Source of the DNA: Candidatus Planktophila sp.
GTDB taxonomy: Bacteria; Actinomycetota; Actinomycetes; Nanopelagicales; Nanopelagicaceae
NCBI GenBank assembly: GCA_030681675.1
Contig: JAUXRP010000040.1
Location: 186,001 to 250,000, forward strand
DNA: 64,000 nucleotides
Direction: 5' to 3'
The notes beneath the pieces were generated by a model. It did not search any database. It worked only from the letters and a program-made list of their open reading frames with translations, and was not told the origin of the DNA. Each line of letters begins with the position of its first letter. Within the stretch, counting starts at the first letter, position 1. A program made the position numbers and the translations under genes. Of this stretch, positions 18,400 through 25,562 are shown in pieces.

Positions 18400-19394
18400 A
18401 GCCTTCGCGCTCCTACAAATGGTTTATAACCAAATTTCAAAGCGAATGGGACGACTTCAACTTTCTTTCCCGGACGGGGAGCTTGAACCATTTTTCCTCC
18501 GCCCGTATAGATGGAGACATGACTGATTGGGTTTCCAAAGAAAAGCAGATCCCCAGGCTTTAAAGATTTATAAGAAACAGATTTCCCGTAATTAATTTGG
18601 ATGCGAGAAGAGTGTGGAAGAGAAACACCAGCTTGCTGGAAAGACCGCATGGTCAACCCTGAACAATCCCACCGTGTCGGACCAGCTGCTGCCCAGACAT
18701 AGATATCGCCAATCTGCTGGAGCGCATATTTTAGAGCTATCGAGCCCCGCGTGTTATCTCCCTTATAGCCCTTTGCATATTTCTTAGATGAAGTAAAAAT
18801 CTTTTTCTCTCGAGCTTTTTCTGCTCGAGCTAAACGTGCCCGATCTTCCTTCTTCATTGATTTCAGAATTTTTTCTGCTCTAGTCAAAGCCGCTCTTGCG
18901 CTCAAAACCTCGGCATTAAGTCTCTTTTGTTGCGCCTGTAATAATGCAGTTTTATCGCCTACAACTAGCTGGCTGGCCTCAAGTCGTTGTTGGGCTGAGG
19001 CAAATTTACGGATAGAAGAGGAGTACTTTTTGCCGACCATTTCCAAAATTGAGGCATCGGAAAGGTATTTGCTCGGATCACGAGAAAAAAGGAGCCCAAA
19101 ACCTTGGCTGAAACCATCGCTCTTGTACTGGTCAATGGCCATTCGGGCAAGAGTATTACTAGCTTCATCGCGTTCGTTTCGAGCCATCAATTCTTTGACT
19201 TTCAAAATGCTTGTCTCTTTCTGCAGCATTCCTACCTTGATCTTTATCTCATTTGCTGCCTCGAATTTTGTGGCAGCTTGAGTTCGAAGTCGGTTCACCT
19301 CTTGTTGCACCGAGGCGGAAGTAGGAGCAGCAGACGCAGTCGGAAGCTGAGTTGCTAAAGCAACTATCAGCATGAAAGAAATAATTCGTCTCAT
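18396..19394 (-). CDS. Secreted NlpC/P60 peptidoglycan hydrolase, second paralogue
   Basis: Same layout as its downstream neighbour: signal peptide (RRIISFMLIVALATQLPTASA), coiled coil and C-terminal NlpC/P60 domain with catalytic Cys in TRWDCSGLTMRSF and His in NPISHVSIYTGG. An in-frame TTG at 19412 overlaps the DUF305 stop; I prefer the ATG at 19394 because it begins directly with a normal signal peptide. The gene is coupled to both neighbours, so the two hydrolases and the DUF305 protein are probably co-expressed. Confidence 0.83.
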   Translation of the reverse strand: MRRIISFMLIVALATQLPTASAAPTSASVQQEVNRLRTQAATKFEAANEIKIKVGMLQKETSILKVKELMARNERDEASNTLARMAIDQYKSDGFSQGFGLLFSRDPSKYLSDASILEMVGKKYSSSIRKFASAQQRLEASQLVVGDKTALLQAQQKRLNAEVLSARAALTRAEKILKSMKKEDRARLARAEKAREKKIFTSSKKYAKGYKGDNTRGSIALKYALQQIGDIYVWAAAGPTRWDCSGLTMRSFQQAGVSLPHSSRIQINYGKSVSYKSLKPGDLLFFGNPISHVSIYTGGGKMVQAPRPGKKVEVVPFALKFGYKPFVGARRL

Positions 19395-19408
19395 AAAGTC
19401 AAACTCAC

Positions 19409-19957
19409 TCAACCAAGTTTTGAGAGCATTTTCTTCATTGTAGCTATCTCACCCGACTGAGCGGCTCTAATATCCTTTTCCAGCTTCTTAGCCTCTGAAT
19501 TTTTAGTCGCCTTAAGGTAACCAGCCATCTCAAGAGCACCGAGGTGATGTTTAATCATTGCTTCAAGATAAAACTTGTCAAAATCTTTCCCCCGTAGAGA
19601 CTTAAGAGTTTTCATCTCACTTGCACCAAGCATGCCGTTCATTCCCATATCGTGAGCCATAGCATTAGCAGATTTCGTTGCAGTTAGCCAATATTTCATT
19701 TGCAAGATTTCTTTCTTTTGAGCAGAAATAATTGCTTTAGCAAGAATCTTAACCTCTCGACCGGCCCCATTTTTCAGAGCTGTCTTTGACATATCGATTG
19801 CCTGTTGGTGATGCGGGATCATTAGTTGAGCAAACATAATGTCGTTAGCTCCGAGATTATTTAAAGATTTTGCATGGGAGGTAGCGTGAACTGGGGTTGC
19901 TGGAAAAACTAGTGCCAGGGAAATTAATACAAAGACAAATTTTTTGAACATTTTCAA
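19409..19957 (-). CDS. Secreted DUF305 (CopM-like) protein
   Basis: Exported four-helix DUF305 protein. It has a signal peptide (FKKFVFVLISLALVFPATPVHA). Two His/Met-rich repeats mark the family: FAQLMIPHHQQAIDMSKTALK and YLEAMIKHHLGALEMAGYLK. Such clusters can bind copper, and some DUF305 proteins are linked to copper tolerance. The neighbouring CopZ-type gene supports a metal role, but the downstream wall hydrolases make this unsettled. Confidence 0.83.
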   Translation of the reverse strand: MKMFKKFVFVLISLALVFPATPVHATSHAKSLNNLGANDIMFAQLMIPHHQQAIDMSKTALKNGAGREVKILAKAIISAQKKEILQMKYWLTATKSANAMAHDMGMNGMLGASEMKTLKSLRGKDFDKFYLEAMIKHHLGALEMAGYLKATKNSEAKKLEKDIRAAQSGEIATMKKMLSKLG

Positions 19958-20004
19958 ATCCTTCTCTCAAGTTAGAATAATTGATTTTAGGGACAAGAAT
20001 TTGT

Positions 20005-20379
20005 TTAGATTCGAAATACTCCAAGTTGTGGTAACGAAAGACGGAGAACCAAATTTGGCGGACGCGTGAAATTCATGAGTCTCAGACGGTCAATTTTGCC
20101 CGCAAGCTCGGAGTGAGTAGTAATTTTGCCGTGTAAGTATTTGCGGCCAACAATAAGCAACAAAAATATTGCACCTATGCAGACATCAGTGATAAGTGTG
20201 TTAGGAGCAACATGATTGAGCTCGAGTGATGATCCGGTTGCGGCACTTGAACTAAAGTCGGAGTGCGGCGTGGAGTAAGAGTGGCCTTGGTGCGCAAAAG
20301 AGAGGCTCATTGCAAGCAAGAAAAGAGTTAAGATACCTATGCCAACGAATCGCCATGATTTCAATTTGAGTGCTGACAT
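20005..20379 (-). CDS. Small membrane protein with His-rich exported segment
   Basis: Not recognised as a named family. The 124 residues hold a hydrophobic N-terminal helix ending SFAHQGHSYSTPHSDF, a possible periplasmic metal-binding stretch, then a second transmembrane helix (LITDVCIGAIFLLLIVG) and a basic cytoplasmic tail. A TACACT hexamer lies 6 nt before the ATG. The gene leads into the DUF305 gene 47 nt downstream and is divergent from the CopZ-type gene, so a role in copper or other metal handling is a reasonable guess. Confidence 0.6.
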   Translation of the reverse strand: MSALKLKSWRFVGIGILTLFLLAMSLSFAHQGHSYSTPHSDFSSSAATGSSLELNHVAPNTLITDVCIGAIFLLLIVGRKYLHGKITTHSELAGKIDRLRLMNFTRPPNLVLRLSLPQLGVFRI

Positions 20380-20385
20380 AATGAA

Positions 20386-20391
20386 AGTGTA
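20386..20391 (-). promoter_or_regulatory. Putative leaderless -10 element for the His-rich membrane protein operon
   Basis: Minus-strand TACACT is followed by exactly 6 nt and the ATG at 20379. Confidence 0.5.
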
Positions 20392-20534
20392 GCAAAGCTT
20401 ACAAATTAGCTGTCAAATCAGAAATTCAATGTGGCGTTTCTGTGATATTACTTAGAAATCAATTGAACCTGCATTATTACATTCATTTTCTTAACTCGGT
20501 ATCACCGTCATAATCTTAGTCATGAGAATTTCGG

Positions 20535-20540
20535 TATGAT
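20535..20540 (+). promoter_or_regulatory. Putative -10 element for the CopZ-type gene
   Basis: TATGAT, one base from the -10 consensus, lies 34 nt before the ATG, giving a short leader that carries AAAGGA as Shine-Dalgarno. CGGTATCA (20498-20505) and CGGTATGA (20532-20539) form an imperfect direct repeat that could be a regulator site; no clear -35 is seen. Confidence 0.4.
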
Positions 20541-20574
20541 AGGCATTATTCAAATTGTGTAAGAAAGGATAGAG

Positions 20575-20778
20575 ATGCAAACAACTATAAAGATTAAAGG
20601 CATGACATGTGGCCATTGTGAGGGAAAAGTTAACACTGAGCTTGGAAAAATCTCTGGTGTAACAGAGGTGAAGGCAGTGGCTGCCGACGGAGTAGCAGTA
20701 ATTACTTCAAATGAAGCGCTCAATTCGGAGGAAATTTCACAGGCGGTTAAAACGGCAGGTTATAAAGTAATAGCATAA
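20575..20778 (+). CDS. copZ: Heavy-metal-associated domain protein (CopZ-like copper chaperone)
   Basis: Single HMA domain of 67 residues. The metal-binding loop GMTCGHCEGKV gives the CxxC pair, and the beta-alpha-beta pattern continues to AVKTAGYKVIA. Such proteins bind Cu(I) in the cytoplasm and pass it to an exporting P-type ATPase or to a CsoR-type sensor. No ATPase gene is present in this window. AAAGGA lies shortly upstream. Confidence 0.87.
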   Translation: MQTTIKIKGMTCGHCEGKVNTELGKISGVTEVKAVAADGVAVITSNEALNSEEISQAVKTAGYKVIA

Positions 20779-20821
20779 TAATTTCCGTTGAAGCCCCCTT
20801 CCATTACCTTTAAATTAATTA

Positions 20822-20827
20822 TAAATT
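20822..20827 (+). promoter_or_regulatory. Putative leaderless -10 element for the Asp-box protein gene
   Basis: TAAATT is followed by exactly 6 nt and the ATG at 20834; no Shine-Dalgarno. Confidence 0.45.
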
Positions 20828-20833
20828 CAAGAC

Positions 20834-22087
20834 ATGAGGATCAGGCCTTATCTTGCAGTTCTTGCTTTAGTACTGAGTCAATTAATAACCCTTTCAGTTT
20901 CATTCGGTGCATCCCCCGAGATTCCCAAGGGAGCTTTCGATGCCACTCTTCTAAGTTTTAAGGCATTAACGCCGAATATGTTTGGTGTGAGTACGGGGCA
21001 ACCCGTGGCTGATGTCTCTGTAATTTTGTTATCAAATGGAAAACTCAGAGCATATGTCTTCGCACAAAATAAAGGCATAGAGATTGCCGAGTCTTCGGAC
21101 AACGGGAAAACTTTTACCCGAGTCGGAAATGCATTTGGTGGCGATAAAGGTAATGGTCAACCGCGCGCAGTCGCACTTTCAGATGGAAGAGTTCGTTTGT
21201 ACACAACTTCAAGTGGAGGGGTTAACTGTTCAATTTCGACTGATGGTTTGACATTCACATTAGAGAAAGCAAATTGTTTGTTAGCTTCGGACTATTCCGA
21301 ATCATCGGGCCTTGCCGGTCCGGGTGTTGTTCAATTGAGCACAGGTAAATGGAGAGCTTATTTCAGCGGTTTACCTAAAGCGGGAACTGGTCCAGATCCT
21401 TGGAAAATGTATAGCGCATCTTCCGATGATGGCGTTGATTGGATCCGCGATGCAGGAGTAAGAATCGGCACCGGTTCTTCAAGTATTAAACGAAGCGCTG
21501 AACACCCAACAGCTATACGACATAGTGATAATTCAATAACCGTCTTTTACTTTGATGATGGTGCTGATCCAGAAGGCACTGGAAAAATTTATTCCAATGG
21601 AAACGGTTTGCATTATTCGCATAGCAGCGATGGGTTAAATTTTTCTGAGGAAAAATGGTTTGACATGGTGAAGATTGACTCACGCCTGTCGGGCACAGAG
21701 ATGAATGACCCAGATGTTGTTTTGGATAAAGATGGAAATGTACTTTTATTTGGTGGCGGCTTTGCCCATGATTTCGGTGGCTATATAAATGTAATGGTTT
21801 TAAAGCCCGGGCAAGGAACACCTGCTTATACGGGAGATCGTTGCTTGGCCGCAAAAATTCTCCCAGGGGGTCCTCCAAATCCTCCGTGTGGTGTAAACGT
21901 TGTTCAACCAACACCAGTCACACAACCAACACCAAATCCGATTGTGAGTTCAGAACCATCACCTACGCAATCACTGGCGACTAAACCATCGGTAAAGAAA
22001 ATTACGATTACCTGTGTTAAAGGTAAAACTATTAAAAAAATATCAGGCGCTACTCCAAAATGTCCGGCAGGTTATAAGAAGAAGTAA
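20834..22087 (+). CDS. Secreted Asp-box (sialidase-like propeller) protein with basic Cys-containing C-terminal tail
   Basis: Exported protein of 417 residues. After a signal peptide (YLAVLALVLSQLITLSVSFGA) come at least four Asp-box motifs: SSDNGKTF, STDGLTF, SSDDGVDW and SSDGLNF. These are typical of sialidase-like beta-propellers, but the catalytic residues of true sialidases are not obvious, so enzymatic activity is uncertain. A Pro/Thr/Ser linker (PTPVTQPTPNP) leads to a compact basic end with two Cys (ITCVKGKTIKK ... PKCPAGYKKK). I think this tail recurs on other secreted proteins of this bacterial group, from memory only. Confidence 0.72.
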   Translation: MRIRPYLAVLALVLSQLITLSVSFGASPEIPKGAFDATLLSFKALTPNMFGVSTGQPVADVSVILLSNGKLRAYVFAQNKGIEIAESSDNGKTFTRVGNAFGGDKGNGQPRAVALSDGRVRLYTTSSGGVNCSISTDGLTFTLEKANCLLASDYSESSGLAGPGVVQLSTGKWRAYFSGLPKAGTGPDPWKMYSASSDDGVDWIRDAGVRIGTGSSSIKRSAEHPTAIRHSDNSITVFYFDDGADPEGTGKIYSNGNGLHYSHSSDGLNFSEEKWFDMVKIDSRLSGTEMNDPDVVLDKDGNVLLFGGGFAHDFGGYINVMVLKPGQGTPAYTGDRCLAAKILPGGPPNPPCGVNVVQPTPVTQPTPNPIVSSEPSPTQSLATKPSVKKITITCVKGKTIKKISGATPKCPAGYKKK

Positions 22088-22152
22088 GCGAAAATTCTCA
22101 AGTTATCATTTATCATGATGCCGATTTGGTGTCGAGATTTAATATGCTGAAA

Positions 22153-22875
22153 TTAAAGTTTTTTGGTGGTTAGCCATTTCTCGGTTGCCTGCATCCTTTC
22201 AAGTGGTGCCTCGATAAAGGCATAGTGTGCCGCTCCCTTTATGCAGTAATACTCAGATCCCTGAACGCGAGCCTTCATAAATCGTTGCATAGCTGGGGTT
22301 GCTTCATCATTTTCACCGTTTATAAAGAGAGTAGGCACTTTAATGCGGTGGAGCTCCTTCTCTACAGTCCAATCCTTCAGGGAGCCTCGGACTGTAAATT
22401 CAGTAGGTCCCCACATCGCTTCATAAACATGTTTACCGAATTCTCGTTTTGGCTCGTTGTCAATGAGTGAAGGAATCTGTCGAATGTGACGATCAGCAAA
22501 CTCAGTTTTTGCCGCTAGATATTCTTTGCTTGTGTACTTCCCCAACCTCTCATACTTATAGATTGCAGCACGATGTTTTGCCGGCAATTTCGCCACTAGT
22601 TTTCGAGTTTCTCGAACCCATATACGACTAGATGGAAGCGAGTTAGCAATAATTAAACCTTTAAACCCTGGAGGCTTTTTGATTGCGTAATTCAGCGCCA
22701 GCATTTCATCCCAAGATGCACCAGCAAGTATGTAACGCATCTCAATTTTGAGATGTTTTAAAACTCTTGATAATTCTTCTTCGAACAGTCCTATAGTCCA
22801 ATGTGGCCATGGGATGAGATTAAGCCTAAACCCATAAAAAGAGCGGAGGATGTCCGAGCACAATGACTTCAGCAC
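22153..22875 (-). pseudogene. Proline iminopeptidase-like alpha/beta hydrolase, 5'-truncated remnant
   Basis: The body resembles proline iminopeptidases: WTIGLFEEELSRVLKHLKI, ALNYAIKKPPGFKGLIIANS, the acid in NGENDEATP and the His in GAAHYAFIEAP. The normal N-terminus with HGGPG and the DQLGCG segment is missing, and the nucleophile elbow is altered: GASWDE in place of GxSWGG, so the Gly after the Ser is lost. The first 12 codons (MLKSLCSDILRS) come from a repeat that also occurs at 25428-25481, so the frame was created by a rearrangement. I call it a decayed gene; a shortened new function cannot be excluded. Confidence 0.7.
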
Positions 22876-22894
22876 GGGGCACTGGTTCCAGGTT
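22841..22894. repeat. Direct repeat R1, copy a
   Basis: 54 bp matching 25428-25481 with one mismatch. It contains GCGGAGGAT, the same bases as the tRNA-Ser acceptor end, then GTCCGAGCAC. The truncated peptidase frame begins within it. Confidence 0.85.
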
Positions 22895-22943
22895 AATTAG
22901 TGTATAAATCAATTCGTGATTCAGCTGGAGCGAGTAAAACGAG

Positions 22944-23026
22944 CGGAGGATGAGGGATTTGAACCCTCGAGACTTTCGTCTACGTGTGTTCGAGACGCGC
23001 ACACTCGGCCACTATGCGAATCCTCC
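22944..23026 (-). tRNA. tRNA-Ser (anticodon CGA), slightly degenerate copy
   Basis: 83 nt with a 7-bp acceptor stem (GGAGGAT/ATCCTCC), a T-arm GAGGG-TTCAAAT-CCCTC, a long variable arm with a 4-bp stem and GAAA loop, and anticodon loop CTCGAAC, so anticodon CGA reading UCG. G73 is present; CCA is not encoded. Compared with the copy at 24272-24354 it has two changes, giving a C:A mismatch in the anticodon stem and a G:U pair in the D stem. It may be weakly functional or decaying. The 255 nt between it and the next gene (23027-23281) hold nothing I can identify. Confidence 0.88.
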
Positions 23027-23281
23027 TGAAGTGCGAAATATATCCTAGAGAGAGTTAATGGATTATCCCCGAAAGGCATCTCACTAGAACCGCAACAGAG
23101 ACAAAATACACTTAAGCAATGTGGATTAGATTGTGATAGCGCCCAGCACTACACCAAAACAGCTTATTGTTTTTTACTGCATCCTTGGAATTAACTATAG
23201 GAATTCTTCTCAGTTTGCGGATGACCTCATTATTTCGAAGCAGCCAGATTCAGGCAGGATAAAGTTCTGAGTCAACTTCAC

Positions 23282-23620
23282 TTATTTATTTAACAAGACA
23301 TTAGTTTCACATTGCGCAAAAAAGAGTGGTAAATAACTAAGTCTTCCTGATTTACGCCACCCAGTACGCACCCAGGTTTTTTCCCTAAAAGTCTTTCCAC
23401 CATCTTTTGAAACTTGAAATGAACAGCCAACCCGATCCAATTTGTAACGAACGAAAAATTCCTTTATCTCCAGTTCAATTTTACGATTCTTGACTAGTTC
23501 TTGGGTCTGTAGTTCATAGCGCGAAGCATTCTTAACTCCGAGTTCTGCCATGAATTCAAAGTAGGCGAGCTCTTGATCTGAATCTCGCGGAGTTAGAGAA
23601 CTTTTACTTGGTTCAACCAT
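23282..23620 (-). CDS. Small cytosolic protein of unknown function, module copy A
   Basis: 112 residues, no signal peptide or membrane helix. It is a diverged paralogue of the protein at 24632-24961: both share an LTP motif near the start, ASRYELQ/RSRYELQ in the middle, a following K/R-rich strand ending in a YK(L/I) pair, and a C-terminal FFAQ(C/S)E. It follows the secreted-protein gene after 14 nt, the same gap as in the second copy, so the pair is a conserved two-gene unit. No family recognised. Confidence 0.65.
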   Translation of the reverse strand: MVEPSKSSLTPRDSDQELAYFEFMAELGVKNASRYELQTQELVKNRKIELEIKEFFVRYKLDRVGCSFQVSKDGGKTFREKTWVRTGWRKSGRLSYLPLFFAQCETNVLLNK

Positions 23621-23634
23621 GAAATTAGTTTAAC

Positions 23635-24117
23635 TCAGGTACCGCATTTAATGGGGAAAATATGTTCTGAAATAGTTCTAGGCGTCTTAAATTGATGTCC
23701 TTTGATGTAAGCCTCAGCGTAGGCAATACCGTAATACCGCGAAACTTTCTTATTCGTGCAGTACTCAAAAGTAGATTGATTCTCGATCAAAGAATTGGCA
23801 GGGATAAATCCATTGACTTCTGTAGTGTGACTAGTAATGAAGTAGTGAGTGAATCTTCCAATCTTATAAATCTCAACTGTTAGACGTAAATCCTGTATGA
23901 ATTTGTCGCATTTTGAATCTGCGTTGACCTTGACAGCCCCTTTACCTTGAGTTCGAAGAATATATTTGGATATATGCGCATCATGAATTTGAATGTGACA
24001 CTTGGTTAAAGGTGGCGTTGCACCTGTTGCCAAAGCCGGTGTTACTGAAACGATTAGTTGCGTGATGATGGCGAATATCGCGAATATGAGTTTGGTTGAA
24101 GGATTTATTAATGGCAT
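23635..24117 (-). CDS. Small secreted Cys-containing protein of unknown function, module copy A
   Basis: 160 residues with a signal peptide (LIFAIFAIITQLIVSVTPALA). The mature part has four Cys, enough for two disulfides, and ends in CGT at the stop. Conserved with the paralogue at 24976-25302 are the HIQIHDAHISK region, GAVKVNADSKC, YYGIAYAEAYI and PIKCGT. No Shine-Dalgarno is seen before the ATG. A TAACTT element overlapping a DnaA-box sequence lies about 40 nt upstream. No family recognised; secretion is the only supported property. Confidence 0.65.
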   Translation of the reverse strand: MPLINPSTKLIFAIFAIITQLIVSVTPALATGATPPLTKCHIQIHDAHISKYILRTQGKGAVKVNADSKCDKFIQDLRLTVEIYKIGRFTHYFITSHTTEVNGFIPANSLIENQSTFEYCTNKKVSRYYGIAYAEAYIKGHQFKTPRTISEHIFPIKCGT

Positions 24118-24156
24118 ACCGCAAGGATGACAAGAAGTCGTGACGAGACTTAAAAG

Positions 24157-24165
24157 TTATCCACA
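24157..24165 (+). promoter_or_regulatory. Perfect DnaA-box sequence in the upstream region of module copy A
   Basis: TTATCCACA. Read on the minus strand it gives TGTGGATAACTT, whose TAACTT could be the -10 of the secreted-protein gene. The same 12 bases and a following TCGTCACG occur upstream of copy B. Confidence 0.45.
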
Positions 24166-24202
24166 AGGCCGATTGAGGGAGCGGATGATGTCCGAACCAA
24201 AA

Positions 24203-24271
24203 GACTTCCTGTATCAGGCAGGGGTTCCGCGGAAATTTGTACTTGGAGAAATTTGAGCTTTGACCCGAGAG
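24203..24271. repeat. Direct repeat R2, copy a, directly downstream of tRNA-Ser(CGA)
   Basis: About 69 bp matching 25495-25562 with three substitutions and one indel. It contains the 10-bp palindrome TTCCGCGGAA at 24225-24234 and runs straight into the tRNA 3' end, so it is the tRNA trailer region of both copies. Confidence 0.85.
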
Positions 24272-24354
24272 CGGAGGATGAGGGATTTGAACCCTCGAGA
24301 CTTTCGTCTACGCGTGTTCGAGACGCGCGCACTCGGCCACTATGCGAATCCTCC
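24272..24354 (-). tRNA. tRNA-Ser (anticodon CGA)
   Basis: 83 nt with all stems intact: acceptor GGAGGAT/ATCCTCC, anticodon stem CGCGT/ACGCG around loop CTCGAAC, variable arm AGAC-GAAA-GTCT and T-arm GAGGG/CCCTC. G73 is present and CCA is not encoded. This is the better-paired copy of the two CGA genes. The 277 nt to the next gene (24355-24631) hold only an unconvincing open frame. Confidence 0.95.
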
Positions 24355-24631
24355 ATGGGAAGCATACGTGTTTATTGGAAAGTTCAGTAGCCAAGCGCCA
24401 GATTTCTGATCGATTCAGTGTCAACACGTTTTTCTTGGCAACCGAGATCTAATTGAAGAAAACCAAAATAATATTTTTGTTCTCCAATTGACTGGTCGAA
24501 AGGTACCTTGTAAAAGCCGTCGCTCTCTTCGGGATTTTGAGTTAGAAAAATAACCAACCTCTAACTTCTGCCCGCCCACCCGCTCTTTAATGTGAACGCC
24601 ACCGCCTAGGCGGCGCATCGCTTGTTATCCA

Positions 24632-24961
24632 TTAGCTCATAAATCCTGCTTCACTTTGAGCAAAAAATTCGACTAGTTGTTCAATTTGTTCGGCTCGAGA
24701 TTTAGGAATGGGAGCTTCGCCTGAGTAACTATTTTCAGTTGCTAAAGCAGGGAGGGCGTGCCAGACAAATCGATCATCCTTAATTTTGTATTTGAGCAAG
24801 TAGTTACCGTTTTGACGGGAAAAGGATCCTTTTTCAAAAAGAATTGCGGCTTGCAATTCATATCTTGACCTCTCTACTTGGATTAATCTGAAACATTCAG
24901 CAATAACTTCCGACTCCCTAATCTGTTGCGCGGGAGTTAAGAAACTTTCATCGACGCCCAT
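24632..24961 (-). CDS. Small cytosolic protein of unknown function, module copy B
   Basis: 109 residues, no signal peptide or transmembrane helix. It is the paralogue of the protein at 23282-23620, aligning from the N-terminal LTP through RSRYELQ to the C-terminal FFAQSE. Divergence is large, so the duplication is not recent or selection differs. It follows its secreted partner after 14 nt. Function unknown. Confidence 0.63.
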   Translation of the reverse strand: MGVDESFLTPAQQIRESEVIAECFRLIQVERSRYELQAAILFEKGSFSRQNGNYLLKYKIKDDRFVWHALPALATENSYSGEAPIPKSRAEQIEQLVEFFAQSEAGFMS

Positions 24962-24975
24962 GGAAAAAGAGTATC

Positions 24976-25302
24976 TTAAGTTCCACAGTCGATGGGATTA
25001 ATAATGCGTAACAGCACGTGACGTGCGTACTGCCATTTTCCTTCAATAAATGCCTTTGAGTAAGCAATACCGTAATATGAAAATGTAACTTTACTTTGTG
25101 GTGAGTGACATCTTGAGAATGCATCTACTTTCACCGCGCGCTTCCCAGTTTTGATCCAAAGGTTCTTTGATATATGGGCGATACTAATTTCGATGCGGCA
25201 AGGCAATTTTGTACTTTGTGCCTCCGCGCTGTGATTACCAATTAGGGTAGTTATGACAAGTAATAAAGCAGTTATGAGCGCAGATACTTTTTGTGTCTTC
25301 AT
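24976..25302 (-). CDS. Small secreted protein of unknown function, module copy B with internal deletion
   Basis: 108 residues with a signal peptide (VSALITALLLVITTLIGNHSAEA). It aligns with the 160-residue copy A protein at both ends (CRIEISIAHISK, RAVKVDAFSRC, YYGIAYSKAFIEGK, PIDCGT) but lacks about 50 residues between the second and third conserved Cys regions, leaving three Cys. The frame is preserved, so the deletion may be tolerated. The upstream region shares TGTGGATAACTT with copy A. Confidence 0.63.
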   Translation of the reverse strand: MKTQKVSALITALLLVITTLIGNHSAEAQSTKLPCRIEISIAHISKNLWIKTGKRAVKVDAFSRCHSPQSKVTFSYYGIAYSKAFIEGKWQYARHVLLRIINPIDCGT

Positions 25303-25341
25303 GTGCGAAGAGTCGCAATATGACGTGACGACTCTCGGAAG

Positions 25342-25350
25342 TTATCCACA
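25342..25350 (+). promoter_or_regulatory. Perfect DnaA-box sequence in the upstream region of module copy B
   Basis: TTATCCACA, the same element as at 24157-24165. On the minus strand it reads TGTGGATAACTT, followed a few bases later by TCGTCACG, 40 nt before the secreted-protein start. Confidence 0.45.
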
Positions 25351-25427
25351 GCTTTTTAATAAAATGACGGAGATTGATATTTGTTGTGTGATTGCCTTCG
25401 CCCAGATAAATCCGAAGCGAGTGAAAT

Positions 25428-25481
25428 GAGCGGAGGATGTCCGAGCACAATTACTTCAGCACGGGGCACTGGTTCCAGGTT
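25428..25481. repeat. Direct repeat R1, copy b
   Basis: 54 bp, 53 identical to 22841-22894. On its left it is flanked by AGCGAGTGAAAT, nearly the same as the sequence flanking the tRNA at 22944 (AGCGAGTAAAAC), which indicates past recombination within this array. Confidence 0.85.
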
Positions 25482-25494
25482 TGTCCTAACTTGT

Positions 25495-25562
25495 GACTTC
25501 TGTATAAGGCAGGGGTTCCGCGGAAATTAGTACTTGGAGAAATTTGAGTTTTGACCCGAGAG
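25495..25562. repeat. Direct repeat R2, copy b, directly downstream of tRNA-Ser(GGA)
   Basis: Matches 24203-24271 with three substitutions and one indel and runs into the tRNA 3' end. The palindrome TTCCGCGGAA is kept. Confidence 0.85.

Noticed and set aside
24421-24618. 65-residue minus-strand open frame between tRNA-Ser and module copy B
   Set aside because: No start signal, unusual composition, no counterpart in the other module copy; likely chance.
25235-25450. 71-residue minus-strand frame beginning MCSDILRS inside repeat R1b
   Set aside because: It overlaps the signal peptide region of the real secreted gene in another frame; only the repeat makes its start look like the peptidase remnant.
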